From the NCBI RefSeq assembly GCF_002072215.1, contig NZ_JXMW01000001.1:186001-250000 (forward strand): a stretch of DNA of 64,000 bases. Direction: 5' to 3'. The position numbers were made by a program, and so were the translations under genes. This document shows, in pieces, positions 29,229-40,181 of the stretch. The notes beneath the pieces were generated by a model that was given only the letters and a program-made list of their open reading frames with translations, did no database searches and was not told the origin of the DNA. Positions within the stretch are counted from its first letter, which is position 1, and each line of letters opens with the position of its first letter. The stretch is from Methanobrevibacter arboriphilus JCM 13429 = DSM 1125 (GTDB lineage: Archaea; Methanobacteriota; Methanobacteria; Methanobacteriales; Methanobacteriaceae).

Positions 29229-31106
29229 ATGGCAGATAAAAAAGAAAAAATAATAGGAATCGATTTAGGAACAAGTAATTCAGCTGCAGCAGTTCTTGTA
29301 GGTGGAAAACCAACTGTAATACCAAGTGCAGAAGGAGCTAGTCAGTATGGTAAAGCATTTCCAAGTTATGTAGCTTTTACACCAGATGGACAGAGATTAG
29401 TTGGAGAGCCAGCTAGGAGACAAGCTGTTACAAACCCAGAAAATACAATTAGTGCAATCAAACGTAGTATGGGAACTGACAGGAAAGTTAAAGTTCAGGG
29501 AAAAGAATATACTCCCCAAGAAATATCTGCTTTTATTCTTCAAAAAATTAAAAAAGATGCAGAATCATTCCTTGGAGAAGAAGTGAAAAAAGCCGTTATT
29601 ACTGTCCCAGCTTATTTTGATGATAATCAAAGAACAGCTACTAAAGATGCTGGTACTATAGCAGGTTTAGATGTTGTACGTCTTGTAAATGAGCCAACAG
29701 CAGCAAGTTTAGCTTATGGAATTGATAAACAAGAAGCAGATGAAATAGAAATTATGGTATTTGACTTTGGTGGAGGTACTCTTGATGTAACCATTATGGA
29801 ATTTGGTGGAGGAGTATTTGAAGTTAAATCTACAAGTGGTGACACACAACTCGGTGGAACCGATATGGATAATACTATAATGAACTATTTAGCTGATGAA
29901 TTTAAAAAAGAGACAGGTATAAGTCTTATGGATGATGATCAAGCAGTTCAAAGACTTAGAGAAGCAGCTGAAAAAGCAAAAATAGAACTTTCAACCACCT
30001 TAACCAGTGAAGTAAATTTACCATTCATTACTATGGGAACTGATGGAAGTCCTAAAAATTTAATAAACAATCTTACTAGAGCAAAACTTGAAGAATTAGT
30101 TGATCCTATTGTTAAAAAATGTGGAAGCCCTATGGAACAAGCATTAAAAGATGCTAAAATGACAAAAGGAGACATAGATAAAATAATTCTCGTTGGTGGA
30201 CCTACCAGAATGCCAGTAGTCCAAAAATTCGTTGAAGGATATATTGGAAAAGATATTGAAAGAGGAATTGATCCTATGGAATGTGTAGCTATGGGGGCAG
30301 CTATTCAAGGAGGAGTATTAGCAGGAGAAATTAAAGATCTTGTACTTCTTGATGTTACTCCACTTTCATTAGGTATTGAAACAATGGGGGCAGTTGCAAC
30401 TAAACTCATAGACCGTAACACAACAATACCTGCTAAAAAGAGCCAAATATTCTCAACAGCTGCAGATAATCAAACTTCTGTGGATATTCATGTATTACAA
30501 GGTGAAAGGCCAATGGCATCTGATAATACTACTCTTGGAAGGTTCCAATTAGTAGGAATCCCTCCAGCACCAAGAGGAGTTCCTCAAATTGAAGTTACAT
30601 TTGATATTGATGCAAATGGTATTATAAATGTATCTGCAAAAGATATGGGAACTGGTAAAGAGCAAGCTATTACAATTACTGCTTCAACTAAATTATCTGA
30701 TGATGAAATCGATCAAAAGGTTAAAGAAGCTGAAGTGCATGCTGAAGAAGATAAAAAGAAACAAGAAGAAATTGAAGTTAGAAATAATGCAGACTCTATG
30801 ATTTATACTGCAGAAAAAACCTTAGAAGATCTTAAAGATAAAGTATCTGATGATGAAAAATCTAAAATTGAAAATTTAGTTAAAGAACTTCGTGAATTAA
30901 TAACTGGTGATGATATTGCAGCTATAAAAGATAAAACTGAAGAATTAACAAAAATTGTTCAGGAATTAGGTGCAAAAATCTATCAAGAAGCTCAAGCAGC
31001 ACAGCAAGCTCAACAAGGGGCAGCAGATCAAGGTGGAAATCAAGACCAAGATAATGAGTCTAACAATGATGACACTATTGATGCAGATTATGAAGTTAAA
31101 AAATAA
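29229..31106 (+). CDS. dnaK: Chaperone DnaK (Hsp70)
   Basis: A 625-residue Hsp70. The ATPase domain shows [57 protein letters not shown] and [13 protein letters not shown]; the substrate domain starts at [16 protein letters not shown], and the lid ends in an acidic, Gln/Asn-rich tail. Like many archaeal and Gram-positive DnaKs it has a short loop in the first ATPase subdomain. A GTG at 29220 would add three residues, but AGGTGA followed five bases later by ATG supports 29229. The gene belongs to a bacterial-type chaperone set acquired by methanogens long ago. Confidence 0.98.
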   Translation: MADKKEKIIGIDLGTSNSAAAVLVGGKPTVIPSAEGASQYGKAFPSYVAFTPDGQRLVGEPARRQAVTNPENTISAIKRSMGTDRKVKVQGKEYTPQEISAFILQKIKKDAESFLGEEVKKAVITVPAYFDDNQRTATKDAGTIAGLDVVRLVNEPTAASLAYGIDKQEADEIEIMVFDFGGGTLDVTIMEFGGGVFEVKSTSGDTQLGGTDMDNTIMNYLADEFKKETGISLMDDDQAVQRLREAAEKAKIELSTTLTSEVNLPFITMGTDGSPKNLINNLTRAKLEELVDPIVKKCGSPMEQALKDAKMTKGDIDKIILVGGPTRMPVVQKFVEGYIGKDIERGIDPMECVAMGAAIQGGVLAGEIKDLVLLDVTPLSLGIETMGAVATKLIDRNTTIPAKKSQIFSTAADNQTSVDIHVLQGERPMASDNTTLGRFQLVGIPPAPRGVPQIEVTFDIDANGIINVSAKDMGTGKEQAITITASTKLSDDEIDQKVKEAEVHAEEDKKKQEEIEVRNNADSMIYTAEKTLEDLKDKVSDDEKSKIENLVKELRELITGDDIAAIKDKTEELTKIVQELGAKIYQEAQAAQQAQQGAADQGGNQDQDNESNNDDTIDADYEVKK

Positions 31107-31445
31107 ATATATTTGTAATAAAAATAAAATATATAATGTAATAGATATATACTGAATAATACATTATTAAATAATATATTACTAAATAATGGATTATAGT
31201 AGTTAATGGATATAGTAGTTAAAATATAATTAAAACTAATATAATCAAAGCTATTATATATCCTAAATTTTATTTTTAATAATTGATTTATTTTTAATTA
31301 TTTTTATATTTAAAAAATTATATTCATAAGTAAGCTTATATTAATATATAAGATTAATATTAATAAATGAAGTTAATATTCAAAATAAACTTAAAAAAAT
31401 TGATAATTTTTATTTTATAAATAATTTTATATTTTAGGTGAATAA
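31107..31445. other. dnaK-dnaJ spacer
   Basis: The 339 bases are AT-rich, with ATAATATATTACTAAATAAT and TATAGTAGTTAATGGA duplicated at about 31160-31220. No gene or clear terminator was recognised. Confidence 0.5.
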
Positions 31446-32591
31446 ATGCCAGAAAAGCGTGACTATTATGATGTTCTCGGGGTAGAGAAGGGATCAGATA
31501 AAAAAGAAATAAAAAAAGCTTATCGTAAATTAGCTATGAAATACCATCCAGATGTCTCTGAAGATGAAGAAGCTACTGAGAAGTTTAAAGAGATAAGTGA
31601 AGCTTATGCTGTTTTATCTGACGAGGAAAAAAGAAAAACTTATGATCAGTTTGGTCATGCTGGTATGGATGGCTTTTCTAATGAAGACATATTCAGAAAT
31701 GTTAATTTTGAAGATATATTCCAAGGATTTGGTGGTGGATTTGACATGGGGAATATCTTTGAAATGTTTGGATTTGGTGGTGGAAACAGAAGAGGAGGTC
31801 CTCAAAGAGGATCTGATATCTATGCAGAAATAGATATAACTTTAGAAGAAGCATCAAAAGATATAGAAAAAAATATTTCTATAATGCATGATGTAGAATG
31901 TCCAGTGTGCCATGGAAGCAAATCTGAACCTGGAAGCAATCCTAAAGAATGTCAAACATGTGGTGGAACTGGTCAAGTGAAACAAGTGACTAATACAATT
32001 TTAGGCCAAATGATGAATGTAAGACCTTGTCCTGAATGCAGAGGAGAAGGAAAAATCATAACAGACCCATGTAAGAACTGTAATGGGAAAGGAAAAGTAA
32101 GAGAAAATAATACAATTAGTATAAAAATTCCTGCTGGAGTGGAATCTGGTTCTCGTCTTCGTGTTCCTGGTGAAGGAAATGCTGGAGATTTTAATGGTGG
32201 ATATGGAGACTTGATTGTTTTAATTAATGTTAAACCACATCAAAAATTTGAAAGAGAAGGACCTAATCTTTATTATGAACAACAAATCAGTTTTGTTCAA
32301 GCTAGTCTTGGAGATTCTATAGATATTCCTACTATTGATGGTGAAGTAGAACTTAAAATACCTCCTGGAACTCAAAGTGGTAGTGTATTCCGCTTAAGAG
32401 GTCAAGGTATGCCTATAATGAGGAGAAATTCCAAAGGAAATCTTTATGTTACAGCTAGTGTAGTTGTTCCTCAAAAATTAAATGAAAAACAAAAGGAATT
32501 ACTTAAAGAATTTGCTGAAATAAGTGGTGAAGAGATAAAAACTTATGAAAAAGGATTTTTTGATAAAGTAAAAGAAGCTATTAACCACTAA
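31446..32591 (+). CDS. dnaJ: Chaperone DnaJ (Hsp40)
   Basis: A 381-residue type I DnaJ that stimulates DnaK ATPase and delivers substrates. Domains in order: J domain (~1-70) with the HPD motif in KYHPDVSE, a Gly/Phe-rich linker (~75-125, [20 protein letters not shown]), a zinc domain with four CxxCxGxG-type repeats ([32 protein letters not shown]), and the C-terminal beta domains ending near [10 protein letters not shown]. The first zinc repeat ends in SK instead of the usual G, a tolerated variation. AGGTGAATAA precedes the ATG. It is convergent with the UbiB-family gene. Confidence 0.98.
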   Translation: MPEKRDYYDVLGVEKGSDKKEIKKAYRKLAMKYHPDVSEDEEATEKFKEISEAYAVLSDEEKRKTYDQFGHAGMDGFSNEDIFRNVNFEDIFQGFGGGFDMGNIFEMFGFGGGNRRGGPQRGSDIYAEIDITLEEASKDIEKNISIMHDVECPVCHGSKSEPGSNPKECQTCGGTGQVKQVTNTILGQMMNVRPCPECRGEGKIITDPCKNCNGKGKVRENNTISIKIPAGVESGSRLRVPGEGNAGDFNGGYGDLIVLINVKPHQKFEREGPNLYYEQQISFVQASLGDSIDIPTIDGEVELKIPPGTQSGSVFRLRGQGMPIMRRNSKGNLYVTASVVVPQKLNEKQKELLKEFAEISGEEIKTYEKGFFDKVKEAINH

Positions 32592-32639
32592 AATTCCAAT
32601 CTATCAGTTTTTAATAAAACTTTTAATAAAAAATATTAA

Positions 32640-32730
32640 TTATAATTTTTTAATTTTATTCTTCCCTTATTTTAATCTTCTCTTATTTTAATCTTATATA
32701 TTTTAATCTTCCCTTATTTTAATCTTAATT
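32640..32730. repeat. Degenerate 17-bp repeats in the convergent dnaJ-UbiB gap
   Basis: ATCTTCCCTTATTTTA recurs four times with small changes (about 32660-32725). The plus strand is T-rich and the short gap may contain the dnaJ terminator, but there is no hairpin. Confidence 0.6.
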
Positions 32731-34380
32731 TTAATAATTTTTTCCTCTTAATGTATATATAATTAGCCATAACCCCAATATAGCACTGAAAATAAATCCT
32801 ATAATTCCTAAAAACGGCAAACCTAATATCATAAAGCCTTTATCAGATAATATAACTAGTGAAGATCCAATAAGCAATGCTGATAAAATCATTGAAATTG
32901 AAATTCTATTAGTCATTTTTTCTAAATTTTTATGCTCTAGCTCAATAAGTAGCTTGCCTTCTTCTAACTTATAAAGTGTTTTAGATATATTTAGTGGGAG
33001 TGTCTTTAATATATGCTCAATTTCAAAAATATTATCTTTAATAAATTTAACTAATCTAAATGGGCTTAATCTTCTAACTGTTATTTTACGAACATATGGT
33101 TCAAGTGTTGATATTGTATCAAAATTTGGATCTAACTCTATACCTGTTTCTTCTAACATTGAAAGGCCCTTAGAGATTAAAACAAATTCTCTTGGCATAG
33201 TAACTTCATAATCCCTCATAATAGATATTAAATCCATCATTCCTCCATGAACTCCCTTTAACTCTACTCCATAATATTTATTCATTAAATCCATTAAATC
33301 ATAGCTTAAATCCTTTTTATTTACACGATTGTTTAATATTCCCATATAAGATAACTGATTAATCATTCCTTTAACATTCTTTTCAATAAAATATACGAAT
33401 AATTCAGTTAAATTTTCACGAAACTCGTTATCAAGAAATCCCATCATTCCAAAATCGATGTAACAAATAATATTACCTTTTAAAATATAAACATTAGACG
33501 GATGTGGATCTGCATGGAAAAACCCATGATCTACAATCTGTTTGAAGTAAGATTTCATTCCTCTTTGAGCTATTAATTTTTTATCATAAACTCCTTCTGA
33601 CAATATAACATCAGAAACTTTTTCCCCATTAACATATTCCATAGTAAGTACCCGTTTAGTTGAAAATTCAGAATATGCTTTTGGAACATGAACTGTTTCA
33701 TCATCATCAAATATCTTTTTAAAATGCTCCATATTATTTAATTCTTGATTATAATCAATTTCTTTTAAAATTGACCTTTCAAATTCCTTAATTATAGTGG
33801 GAAAATTATAAGGCTTAGCTTTTGGAATATATTGGTCAATTCTTTTAGCTAGAAATTTCATTATAGCTAAATCACTTTTTATTACATTTTCAATATCTGG
33901 TTTTTGAATTTTAACTGCAACATAAGGACCATTTTTCAACTTAGCTACATGAACTTGACCAATAGATGCAGCAGACAAAGGAGTTTCATAAAATATGTCA
34001 AATATATCATCTATAGGACTATCTAATTCTTCTTCAACAATTTTTCTTATTTCTAAAAATTCTACAGTCGGATTATCAGATTGCATTTTAGAAAACTCAG
34101 ATGCAATCAATTCTCCAACCAAATCAGGCCGAGTACTTATCATTTGTCCTAATTTGATATATGCAGGACCTAATTCCTGTAATGTTTTTCTTAATCTGAC
34201 AGGCAATGATTCATCAAGTTCCTCTAATGATTCATATTTATTAGAATGCCCAAAAAATGGAATTTTGTGTTTTAAACCTATTCTCTCAATTACAAAACCA
34301 AACTCATATTTGCTGAAAACTTTCAGAATCTCATTTAATCTTCTTAGATTTGTATTGTTTCTCCTTTTAATTATGTTCAT
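32731..34380 (-). CDS. UbiB/ABC1/AarF-family atypical protein kinase
   Basis: About 549 residues. The UbiB motifs are present: LGPAYIKLGQMISTRPDL (KxGQ), ASIGQVHVAKLKNGPYVAVKIQKPD (A-rich loop and catalytic Lys), the FHADPHPSNVYIL catalytic loop and IDFGMMGFLD. Two membrane helices lie at the C-terminus (~500-545). Family members bind ATP and support isoprenoid lipid (quinone) metabolism in bacteria and mitochondria; methanogens of this order lack quinones, so the archaeal role is unknown. The open frame extends to 34428, but the family match begins around the ATG at 34380, and a TATA-like TTATTTATAG lies about 28 bases upstream of that ATG. Confidence 0.9.
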   Translation of the reverse strand: MNIIKRRNNTNLRRLNEILKVFSKYEFGFVIERIGLKHKIPFFGHSNKYESLEELDESLPVRLRKTLQELGPAYIKLGQMISTRPDLVGELIASEFSKMQSDNPTVEFLEIRKIVEEELDSPIDDIFDIFYETPLSAASIGQVHVAKLKNGPYVAVKIQKPDIENVIKSDLAIMKFLAKRIDQYIPKAKPYNFPTIIKEFERSILKEIDYNQELNNMEHFKKIFDDDETVHVPKAYSEFSTKRVLTMEYVNGEKVSDVILSEGVYDKKLIAQRGMKSYFKQIVDHGFFHADPHPSNVYILKGNIICYIDFGMMGFLDNEFRENLTELFVYFIEKNVKGMINQLSYMGILNNRVNKKDLSYDLMDLMNKYYGVELKGVHGGMMDLISIMRDYEVTMPREFVLISKGLSMLEETGIELDPNFDTISTLEPYVRKITVRRLSPFRLVKFIKDNIFEIEHILKTLPLNISKTLYKLEEGKLLIELEHKNLEKMTNRISISMILSALLIGSSLVILSDKGFMILGLPFLGIIGFIFSAILGLWLIIYTLRGKNY

Positions 34381-34428
34381 AATTAAATAATAGATTTTAA
34401 TACTATAAATAATTATATCAAAAATCAT

Positions 34429-34861
34429 TAAATCATGAAAAAATTAAATAAAAAATAATGAATAATAATGAAGAAATGAAAAATATATATAAATTAAATA
34501 TAAATTAAATAATGATTATATAAAAATTAAATAATAATTAATATAAATATATAAAAAATATATATTAATTTATAGAATAGAAGTAATATTTATATCAATG
34601 TGAATATTCCATATAGATATGAATAAATTATATATAACTATGAATAAAATATAAAAACAGTACAATTAAATAATGGTATAGTTAATTATATATGTTGTCT
34701 AGTCTATAGTATTACTAGTTAATCAATCATGCTTTTAATTTAACAGTAAAATGAAATTTTTAAATATACAAAATATTCTTAATACTATTTTTTCTTTTTA
34801 ATTTTTCTTTTTAATTATTGATTAGCTAATTTTAAAAATATTAAATAAGGGGGCGCAATTA
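34429..34861. other. AT-rich divergent spacer upstream of the adhesin
   Basis: The 433 bases hold degenerate ATAAATTAAATA and TATGAATAAA repeats and, just before the adhesin, TTTTTCTTTTTAATT duplicated at 34788-34816. Nothing coding was recognised. The adhesin promoter should lie at the right end. Confidence 0.5.
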
Positions 34862-37800
34862 TTGAAAATTAATAAGGTAATAATAAGTTTTTTACTTATA
34901 ATAAGTTTATTTTCAGGTGTTGTTATAGCATCAGAAGTTTCAGCAGCTGAAAATAATATTTATGTTTCTCTTGGTGGAAGTGATTCATCAGGGAATGGAT
35001 CAAGTGATAATCCCTACAATTCAATAGGTAAGGCCATCAATCAATCAACAGATTCCGATAAGAACATTATTAATTTAGATGAAGGAATCTATCAAGGCGA
35101 TAATAACACGAAAATTGAAATTAGTAAGTTTCATGAAAATCAAGGAGGAAGTATCACTATTATAGGTAAGGGAGTTGACAAAACTTACATTGATGGAAGT
35201 TCAATTTCATACCTATTTAACATAAGTTCAAACTCTATTGTTTATTTACACAATTTAACAATTTTAAATTGTACAAACATAAATGGAGGAGCAATAGTTA
35301 ATTATGGTACTTTAACAATAACAAATTGTAACTTTGAAAATAATAATGCAACACAAAGAGGAGGAGCAATCTGGAACAATGGGACATTAGTTATTAATAA
35401 TTCAAGATTTAAAAATAACCAAGTAACTACAATCCAAGGAGCAACAAATAAAGATTATGGAGGAGGAGCAATACTTTCCCATGGTGCTTTAGAAGTTTAT
35501 GACTCAATTTTTGACAACAATATTGCTGCAAATAATAATATAGAGCCAGGAGGCGACGGAGGAGCAGGAGGAGCAATCCTCATACTCGACAACATAAACA
35601 ACGTACTAATATATAATTCCACATTCACAAGAAACAACGCACGCCACGGCGGAGCAGTAATGTTCTTTGACAATGAAAAAAGAAACCAAGGAACTAAAAC
35701 TATAGATAACTGTACATTCGAAGAAAATACAGCACTATATGCAGCATTAGCAATATATTCACAAGTAACAGTATCCAATAGTATATTCAATAACAATACA
35801 GCAACAGGAACAGGGTCAGGGAACAGAACACCTGGAGGAGCAGCAATAAATATACTTTACGGAGAATACGGAGCAAACGCAACAATCATAAACTGTAACT
35901 TTACAAATAATAAAGCAACCAACCTAGAATTAGGTTCAGAAGCAGGAGCAATAGGAATATATAACAATGCAACAGCACTCATAAAAGATTGTAACTTCAT
36001 AAACAACACAGCAACACAAGGAGGAGCAATATACAACTCCAAATCAAACACTAAAATAGAAAACTGTAATTTCACAGACAATACAGCAACACAAGGAGGA
36101 GCAATCTGGAACAACAACATACTATCCATTAATACTTGTAACTTTGAAAATAATAATGCAACACAACGAGGAGGAGCAATCTGGAACAATGGAACAACAA
36201 CCATAACAGGTACTACCTTCAAAAACAACCAAGTAACTACAATCCAAGGAGCAACAGGTCAAAGCTATGGAGGAGGAGCAATACTTTCCCATGGTGAATT
36301 AAGTGTTTATGATTCTATTTTCGATAGTAATATTGCTGCAAGCAAAAATGAAGAACCTGGAGGAGATGGAGGCTCAGGAGGAGCAATCCTCATACTCAAC
36401 AACATAAACAACGTACTAATATATAATTCCACATTCACAAGAAACAACGCACGCCACGGCGGAGCAGTAATGTTCTTTGACAGCGAAAAAAGAAACCAAG
36501 GAGATAAAATTATAGATAGATGTACTTTTGATGATAATAGTGCATTATACAGTACTGTTCTTATCTACTCAAGAGTCACTGTATCCAATAGTACTTTTAA
36601 TAATAATACTGCATTAGGTCTAGGTTCAGGGAATACTGCACCTGGAGCAGCTGCAATAAATGTACTTTACGGAGAATACGGAGCAAACGCAACAATTATA
36701 AACTGTAATTTCACAAACAACAAAGTAGTCGATGAAGGAAAAGGATCTGAAGCAGGAGCAATAGGAATATATAATAATGCAACAGCTTACATAGAAAATT
36801 GTAACTTCATAAACAACACAGCAAAAACTGGAGGAGCTATTTATGTTAATAATGGTATTTTATCTATCATTAGCTCTAAATTCATAAATAATACTGCAAC
36901 ATTTGTGACAGGTAGTACAAGAAATTATGGTGGTGCAATAAATATTAATACAGTTGGAATTGTAAGTATTAAAGACTCTAGCTTTATTAATAACAATGCA
37001 ACTGACGGTGGTGCTATCTATAATGATGGAAAGTTAAACATTATTAACTCCAATTTCACAAACAATACTGCAAAAAATTATGGTGCTGGTATAAGTAATA
37101 AAGGTATTGTGGGTTCACCAGGTATTATAAATATTACTGGTTCTAAATTTATAGGCAATGTTGCAACTAACGGAAGTGCTATCTACAGTAGTGGAAATTG
37201 GAATAATATAACAATAAATAATTCTAGTTTTATTAGTAACAATGCAACTAAGGGAGGTACTATATATAATACATTGGGAACTATAAATATTAATGCATCT
37301 GAGTTTATTAGTAATAATGCATCTGAAGGTGGTGCTATATGCAATTATGGTGGTGAAAGCAGCGTTTTAAATATTGCTAATTCTAATTTTATTAGTAATA
37401 ATGCAACTCAGGGCGGCGCTATATATAATGCCGCACCTTCTGCTTATACTAGTAGATGTATTGTTAATATTAATGATTCTAATTTCGAAAATAATAGTGT
37501 ATTAGAAAGAGGAGGAGCAATATGGAACAATGGATTGTTAAAACTTAAAAATAATACAATGACTAATTGTTTTGCTTCTACTGATGGACATTATATATAC
37601 AATAATGGATCAATTGATACTGTAAAATTAACTTTACTAAAGAATGAGACTATTAAAATTATAAAAGGAAATATAAGTTTATATGTTTTAGTTACTGATG
37701 ATAAAGGAAATAATATTTCTGGAGGTAATTTCACATTTTTATTAGGTGATGAAAGATTTAATGCAGTAGTAAGTGAAGGTTTAGCAAAATATGATTTAAG

Positions 37801-38851
37801 CATAAATAATTTAGGCAAATATATTCTGTCTGGTGAATATTATGCAAATTATACTAAAGGAAATTTAATTTCCCTATATACTTCAGAAATTTTAGTAGTT
37901 AAAAACACTAGTATAAATATAAATTCTGTTACTGGTAAAAGGGGAGTATTGTTTAATCTGATTGCTACTTTAAAAGATGAAGATGGTAATCCTATTTCTG
38001 ATAAAGTTGTTAAATTTTATGTGAACAATGTATATGTTGGCAATAGCATTACTAATGTTAATGGAATAGCTAAATTTAGTTATATTTCATATTCATATGG
38101 TAAATTAATTGTAAAAACTGTGTTTGAGGGAGATAATAATCATATATCTTCTGAAAACAATAGAGGAATCAATGTAGCGAATGCTAAAGTTATATGGAAA
38201 GTTAACAATAAGATGAATAAAAGTACAATACAATCTATAATTAACAAAGCTGCCTCTAAAGACATTATACTTTTTGCAAAAGGAACTTATAAAGGATTAA
38301 CACTATCAATATCTAAACCTTTAAATCTAAGAACTAATGGTACTGTTAATTTAAAAGGAATTAATAAAAAAGGAACAGCTATAAAAGTTAATACCAATGC
38401 TACTGGAACAAGTATCAGAGGATTTTCAATACAGAACTATCAAAACGGTATTTATAATAAAGCAAAGTCACTTAATATAAATAACAACAAGATTTATTCA
38501 AATGCAAAATATGGTATTTATAATATAGGCAAAGATACTTTAATAAGGGAAAACACATTAAAATCTAATATTAAAGGAATATACTCTAGTGTTAAATCAA
38601 CAATAAAATATAATATCTTGAAAAATTGTAAGTATGGACTTATACTCTCTAAAACTGCTAAAAGTGTTACTGTATATATAAATACTGTATATAAAAATTC
38701 AAAAATTGGAATTTGTATTCTAGGAAGTAAAAATAATATCTTAAAAAATAAAATTTCATACCATAAGTACGGAATATATGTTAAAGGGATTAAAAATACT
38801 ATTTCAAAGAATACATTCACCAAAAATACAATAAGGATAGTTAAAAGGTGA
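34862..38851 (+). CDS. Large secreted adhesin-like protein with beta-helix repeats
   Basis: A 1329-residue surface protein. It has a Sec signal peptide (IISFLLIISLFSGVVIA, cleavage near ...SAAE at ~30). Residues ~35-920 form a right-handed beta-helix of chlamydial-Pmp-like repeats (NCNFTNN..A..GGAI.N, ~25 units). Residues ~925-1115 contain two Ig-like segments (LYVLVTDDKGNNISGG; VSI/LIATLKDEDGNPISDK). Residues ~1120-1329 return to NosD-like helix repeats, and there is no obvious C-terminal anchor. Residues ~157-400 are duplicated at ~427-670 (810 bp apart). The start is TTG after AAGGGGGCG. Such proteins are abundant in gut Methanobrevibacter and thought to mediate attachment; ligand unknown. 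Confidence 0.88.
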   Translation: MKINKVIISFLLIISLFSGVVIASEVSAAENNIYVSLGGSDSSGNGSSDNPYNSIGKAINQSTDSDKNIINLDEGIYQGDNNTKIEISKFHENQGGSITIIGKGVDKTYIDGSSISYLFNISSNSIVYLHNLTILNCTNINGGAIVNYGTLTITNCNFENNNATQRGGAIWNNGTLVINNSRFKNNQVTTIQGATNKDYGGGAILSHGALEVYDSIFDNNIAANNNIEPGGDGGAGGAILILDNINNVLIYNSTFTRNNARHGGAVMFFDNEKRNQGTKTIDNCTFEENTALYAALAIYSQVTVSNSIFNNNTATGTGSGNRTPGGAAINILYGEYGANATIINCNFTNNKATNLELGSEAGAIGIYNNATALIKDCNFINNTATQGGAIYNSKSNTKIENCNFTDNTATQGGAIWNNNILSINTCNFENNNATQRGGAIWNNGTTTITGTTFKNNQVTTIQGATGQSYGGGAILSHGELSVYDSIFDSNIAASKNEEPGGDGGSGGAILILNNINNVLIYNSTFTRNNARHGGAVMFFDSEKRNQGDKIIDRCTFDDNSALYSTVLIYSRVTVSNSTFNNNTALGLGSGNTAPGAAAINVLYGEYGANATIINCNFTNNKVVDEGKGSEAGAIGIYNNATAYIENCNFINNTAKTGGAIYVNNGILSIISSKFINNTATFVTGSTRNYGGAININTVGIVSIKDSSFINNNATDGGAIYNDGKLNIINSNFTNNTAKNYGAGISNKGIVGSPGIINITGSKFIGNVATNGSAIYSSGNWNNITINNSSFISNNATKGGTIYNTLGTININASEFISNNASEGGAICNYGGESSVLNIANSNFISNNATQGGAIYNAAPSAYTSRCIVNINDSNFENNSVLERGGAIWNNGLLKLKNNTMTNCFASTDGHYIYNNGSIDTVKLTLLKNETIKIIKGNISLYVLVTDDKGNNISGGNFTFLLGDERFNAVVSEGLAKYDLSINNLGKYILSGEYYANYTKGNLISLYTSEILVVKNTSININSVTGKRGVLFNLIATLKDEDGNPISDKVVKFYVNNVYVGNSITNVNGIAKFSYISYSYGKLIVKTVFEGDNNHISSENNRGINVANAKVIWKVNNKMNKSTIQSIINKAASKDIILFAKGTYKGLTLSISKPLNLRTNGTVNLKGINKKGTAIKVNTNATGTSIRGFSIQNYQNGIYNKAKSLNINNNKIYSNAKYGIYNIGKDTLIRENTLKSNIKGIYSSVKSTIKYNILKNCKYGLILSKTAKSVTVYINTVYKNSKIGICILGSKNNILKNKISYHKYGIYVKGIKNTISKNTFTKNTIRIVKR
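35331..36830 (+). repeat. 810-bp tandem duplication inside the adhesin gene
   Basis: The two copies (about 35331-36020 and 36141-36830) align with a constant 810-base offset (270 codons). Some blocks are identical, such as the ATATAATTCCACATTCACAA segment at 35611 and 36421; others have diverged and differ in codon choice. Confidence 0.85.
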
Positions 38852-38898
38852 GATTATAGAATAATTAATAAAATTCTATTCAAAATATTCCAAAATTT

Positions 38899-38988
38899 TT
38901 AGAAATATTAGAAATATTAGAACTATTAGAAATATTAGAAATATTAGAACTATTAGAACTATTAGAACTATTAGAACTATTAGAACTA
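38899..38988. repeat. 9-bp microsatellite, ten units
   Basis: Ten head-to-tail units of TTAGAAATA or TTAGAACTA lie 50 bases after the adhesin stop. The two variants alternate and then become uniform (the last five are all TTAGAACTA), a sign of recent slippage. Confidence 0.95.
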
Positions 38989-39000
38989 TTAAAATCAAGT

Positions 39001-39034
39001 AAATAGCTAATATAGCTATTTGCTATCTTTTTTT
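39001..39034 (+). terminator. Hairpin plus T-run terminator for the adhesin gene
   Basis: AAATAGCT and AGCTATTT pair across a five-base loop, followed six bases later by seven T residues. The position after the adhesin and its microsatellite suits a transcription terminator. Confidence 0.6.
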
Positions 39035-39397
39035 AAATTATTTTTAATATTGTTTTTCTTTTTTTCTTTTTTATATATATAAACACTTATAAGTCATCTA
39101 TTAGATTAGTATATGATACAAGATGTAGATGTATGTATATATTAAAGTATTAATTATAAAATCTATGAATACATTTATTATATTAAAAAACCCTATGAAA
39201 ATTTACATAGTAAGTGCATAGCTTAATACAATTATGAAGGTTTATTATAATTATTTATGTAGAAAAAAAATAGAAGAAATATGAAATTGGCAAAAATAAA
39301 TTGCCAAGAATAGTATAAATATTATAAATATATAAATATCTCATAAATTATGCTTAATATTGAATAAAGCAGTTAAAACATGAAAATAAGTATTATA

Positions 39398-39692
39398 GAT
39401 AGCATGCTAAGAATAACCCACCTTCTGTTTCTACAGTATTCATCTACGCGGACTACCTTGCCTACCACAGAGGATCAAAAGCAAACTTGTCCTTGCACCC
39501 TATAGAATGGCCGTTTCACCGTTCCTTTTAATGTCAATCAAGATTAAACTATCATATTCATTCATTAAAAGACGTGTCGTTTCTGCTCCAGAGTCATACT
39601 TCTCAGCATATGTCTTTCAACATTATAGTTCTGTGTGATGGATGGAGTTTCCTTAGTTAAAAATAACCAGCAACTGTCTTTAGCTTGCTATC
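39398..39692 (-). ncRNA. rnpB: RNase P RNA
   Basis: The catalytic RNA that matures tRNA 5' ends. Read on the minus strand, helix P1 forms between GATAGCAAGC at the 5' end and the 3' GCATGCTATC. The universally conserved AAGGAAACTCCATCC (the GAGGAAAGUCC region of P4) follows ~45 bases in. Later come GGAACGGTGAAACGGCC, AGGACAAGTTTGC, GGCAAGGTAGTCCGCGTAGATGAAT and the P4 partner ACAGAAGGTGGGTTA near the 3' end. At ~295 bases it is of normal archaeal length. A TATA-like sequence lies just to the right (about 39705-39715). GC is higher than in the flanks. Boundaries may be off by a few bases. Confidence 0.92.
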
Positions 39693-39865
39693 ATGAAAAG
39701 ATATATATTTTATTATTAATAAGTTTAATTAAAATTATTATATTTAACCTAAATAATATTATGAAATTTGCAAATTCTTGAAAAATTTGTGAAATTCCTA
39801 AAAATATTATTATATTTATTAGATAGTAAAAAAAGAAGATAGTAAAAAAAGACAAGAATTTAGAA

Positions 39866-39940
<75 letters not shown>

Positions 39941-40181
39941 AAATGAATGAAAATTTATTTAAACAAATAGTTTACAAAAAACAAATTATTTTTAGAAGAA
40001 AATCTAAACTAATAAATTTGAATTTTTAAAAAATACTTTTAAAAGTCTTGAGATCTACTTAAAAATAGTCATCATCAAACTATATGTTTTTATAGTATAT
40101 AAAGCTTTTTATAAAAATAAATAAAAAAATAGAAGTAAAAAATATAAAAAATAAGATATAAAAAATTATTTTTTGTATTAT

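Noticed and set aside
29401-29586. Second frame inside dnaK
   Set aside because: It overlaps the ATPase domain in another frame and is lysine-rich filler.
35497-36228. Minus-strand frames inside the adhesin
   Set aside because: They mirror the repeated beta-helix codons and have no promoter or ribosome site.
38899-38988. CRISPR array
   Set aside because: The units are 9 bp with no spacers; no repeat-spacer pattern or cas gene was seen anywhere in the window.
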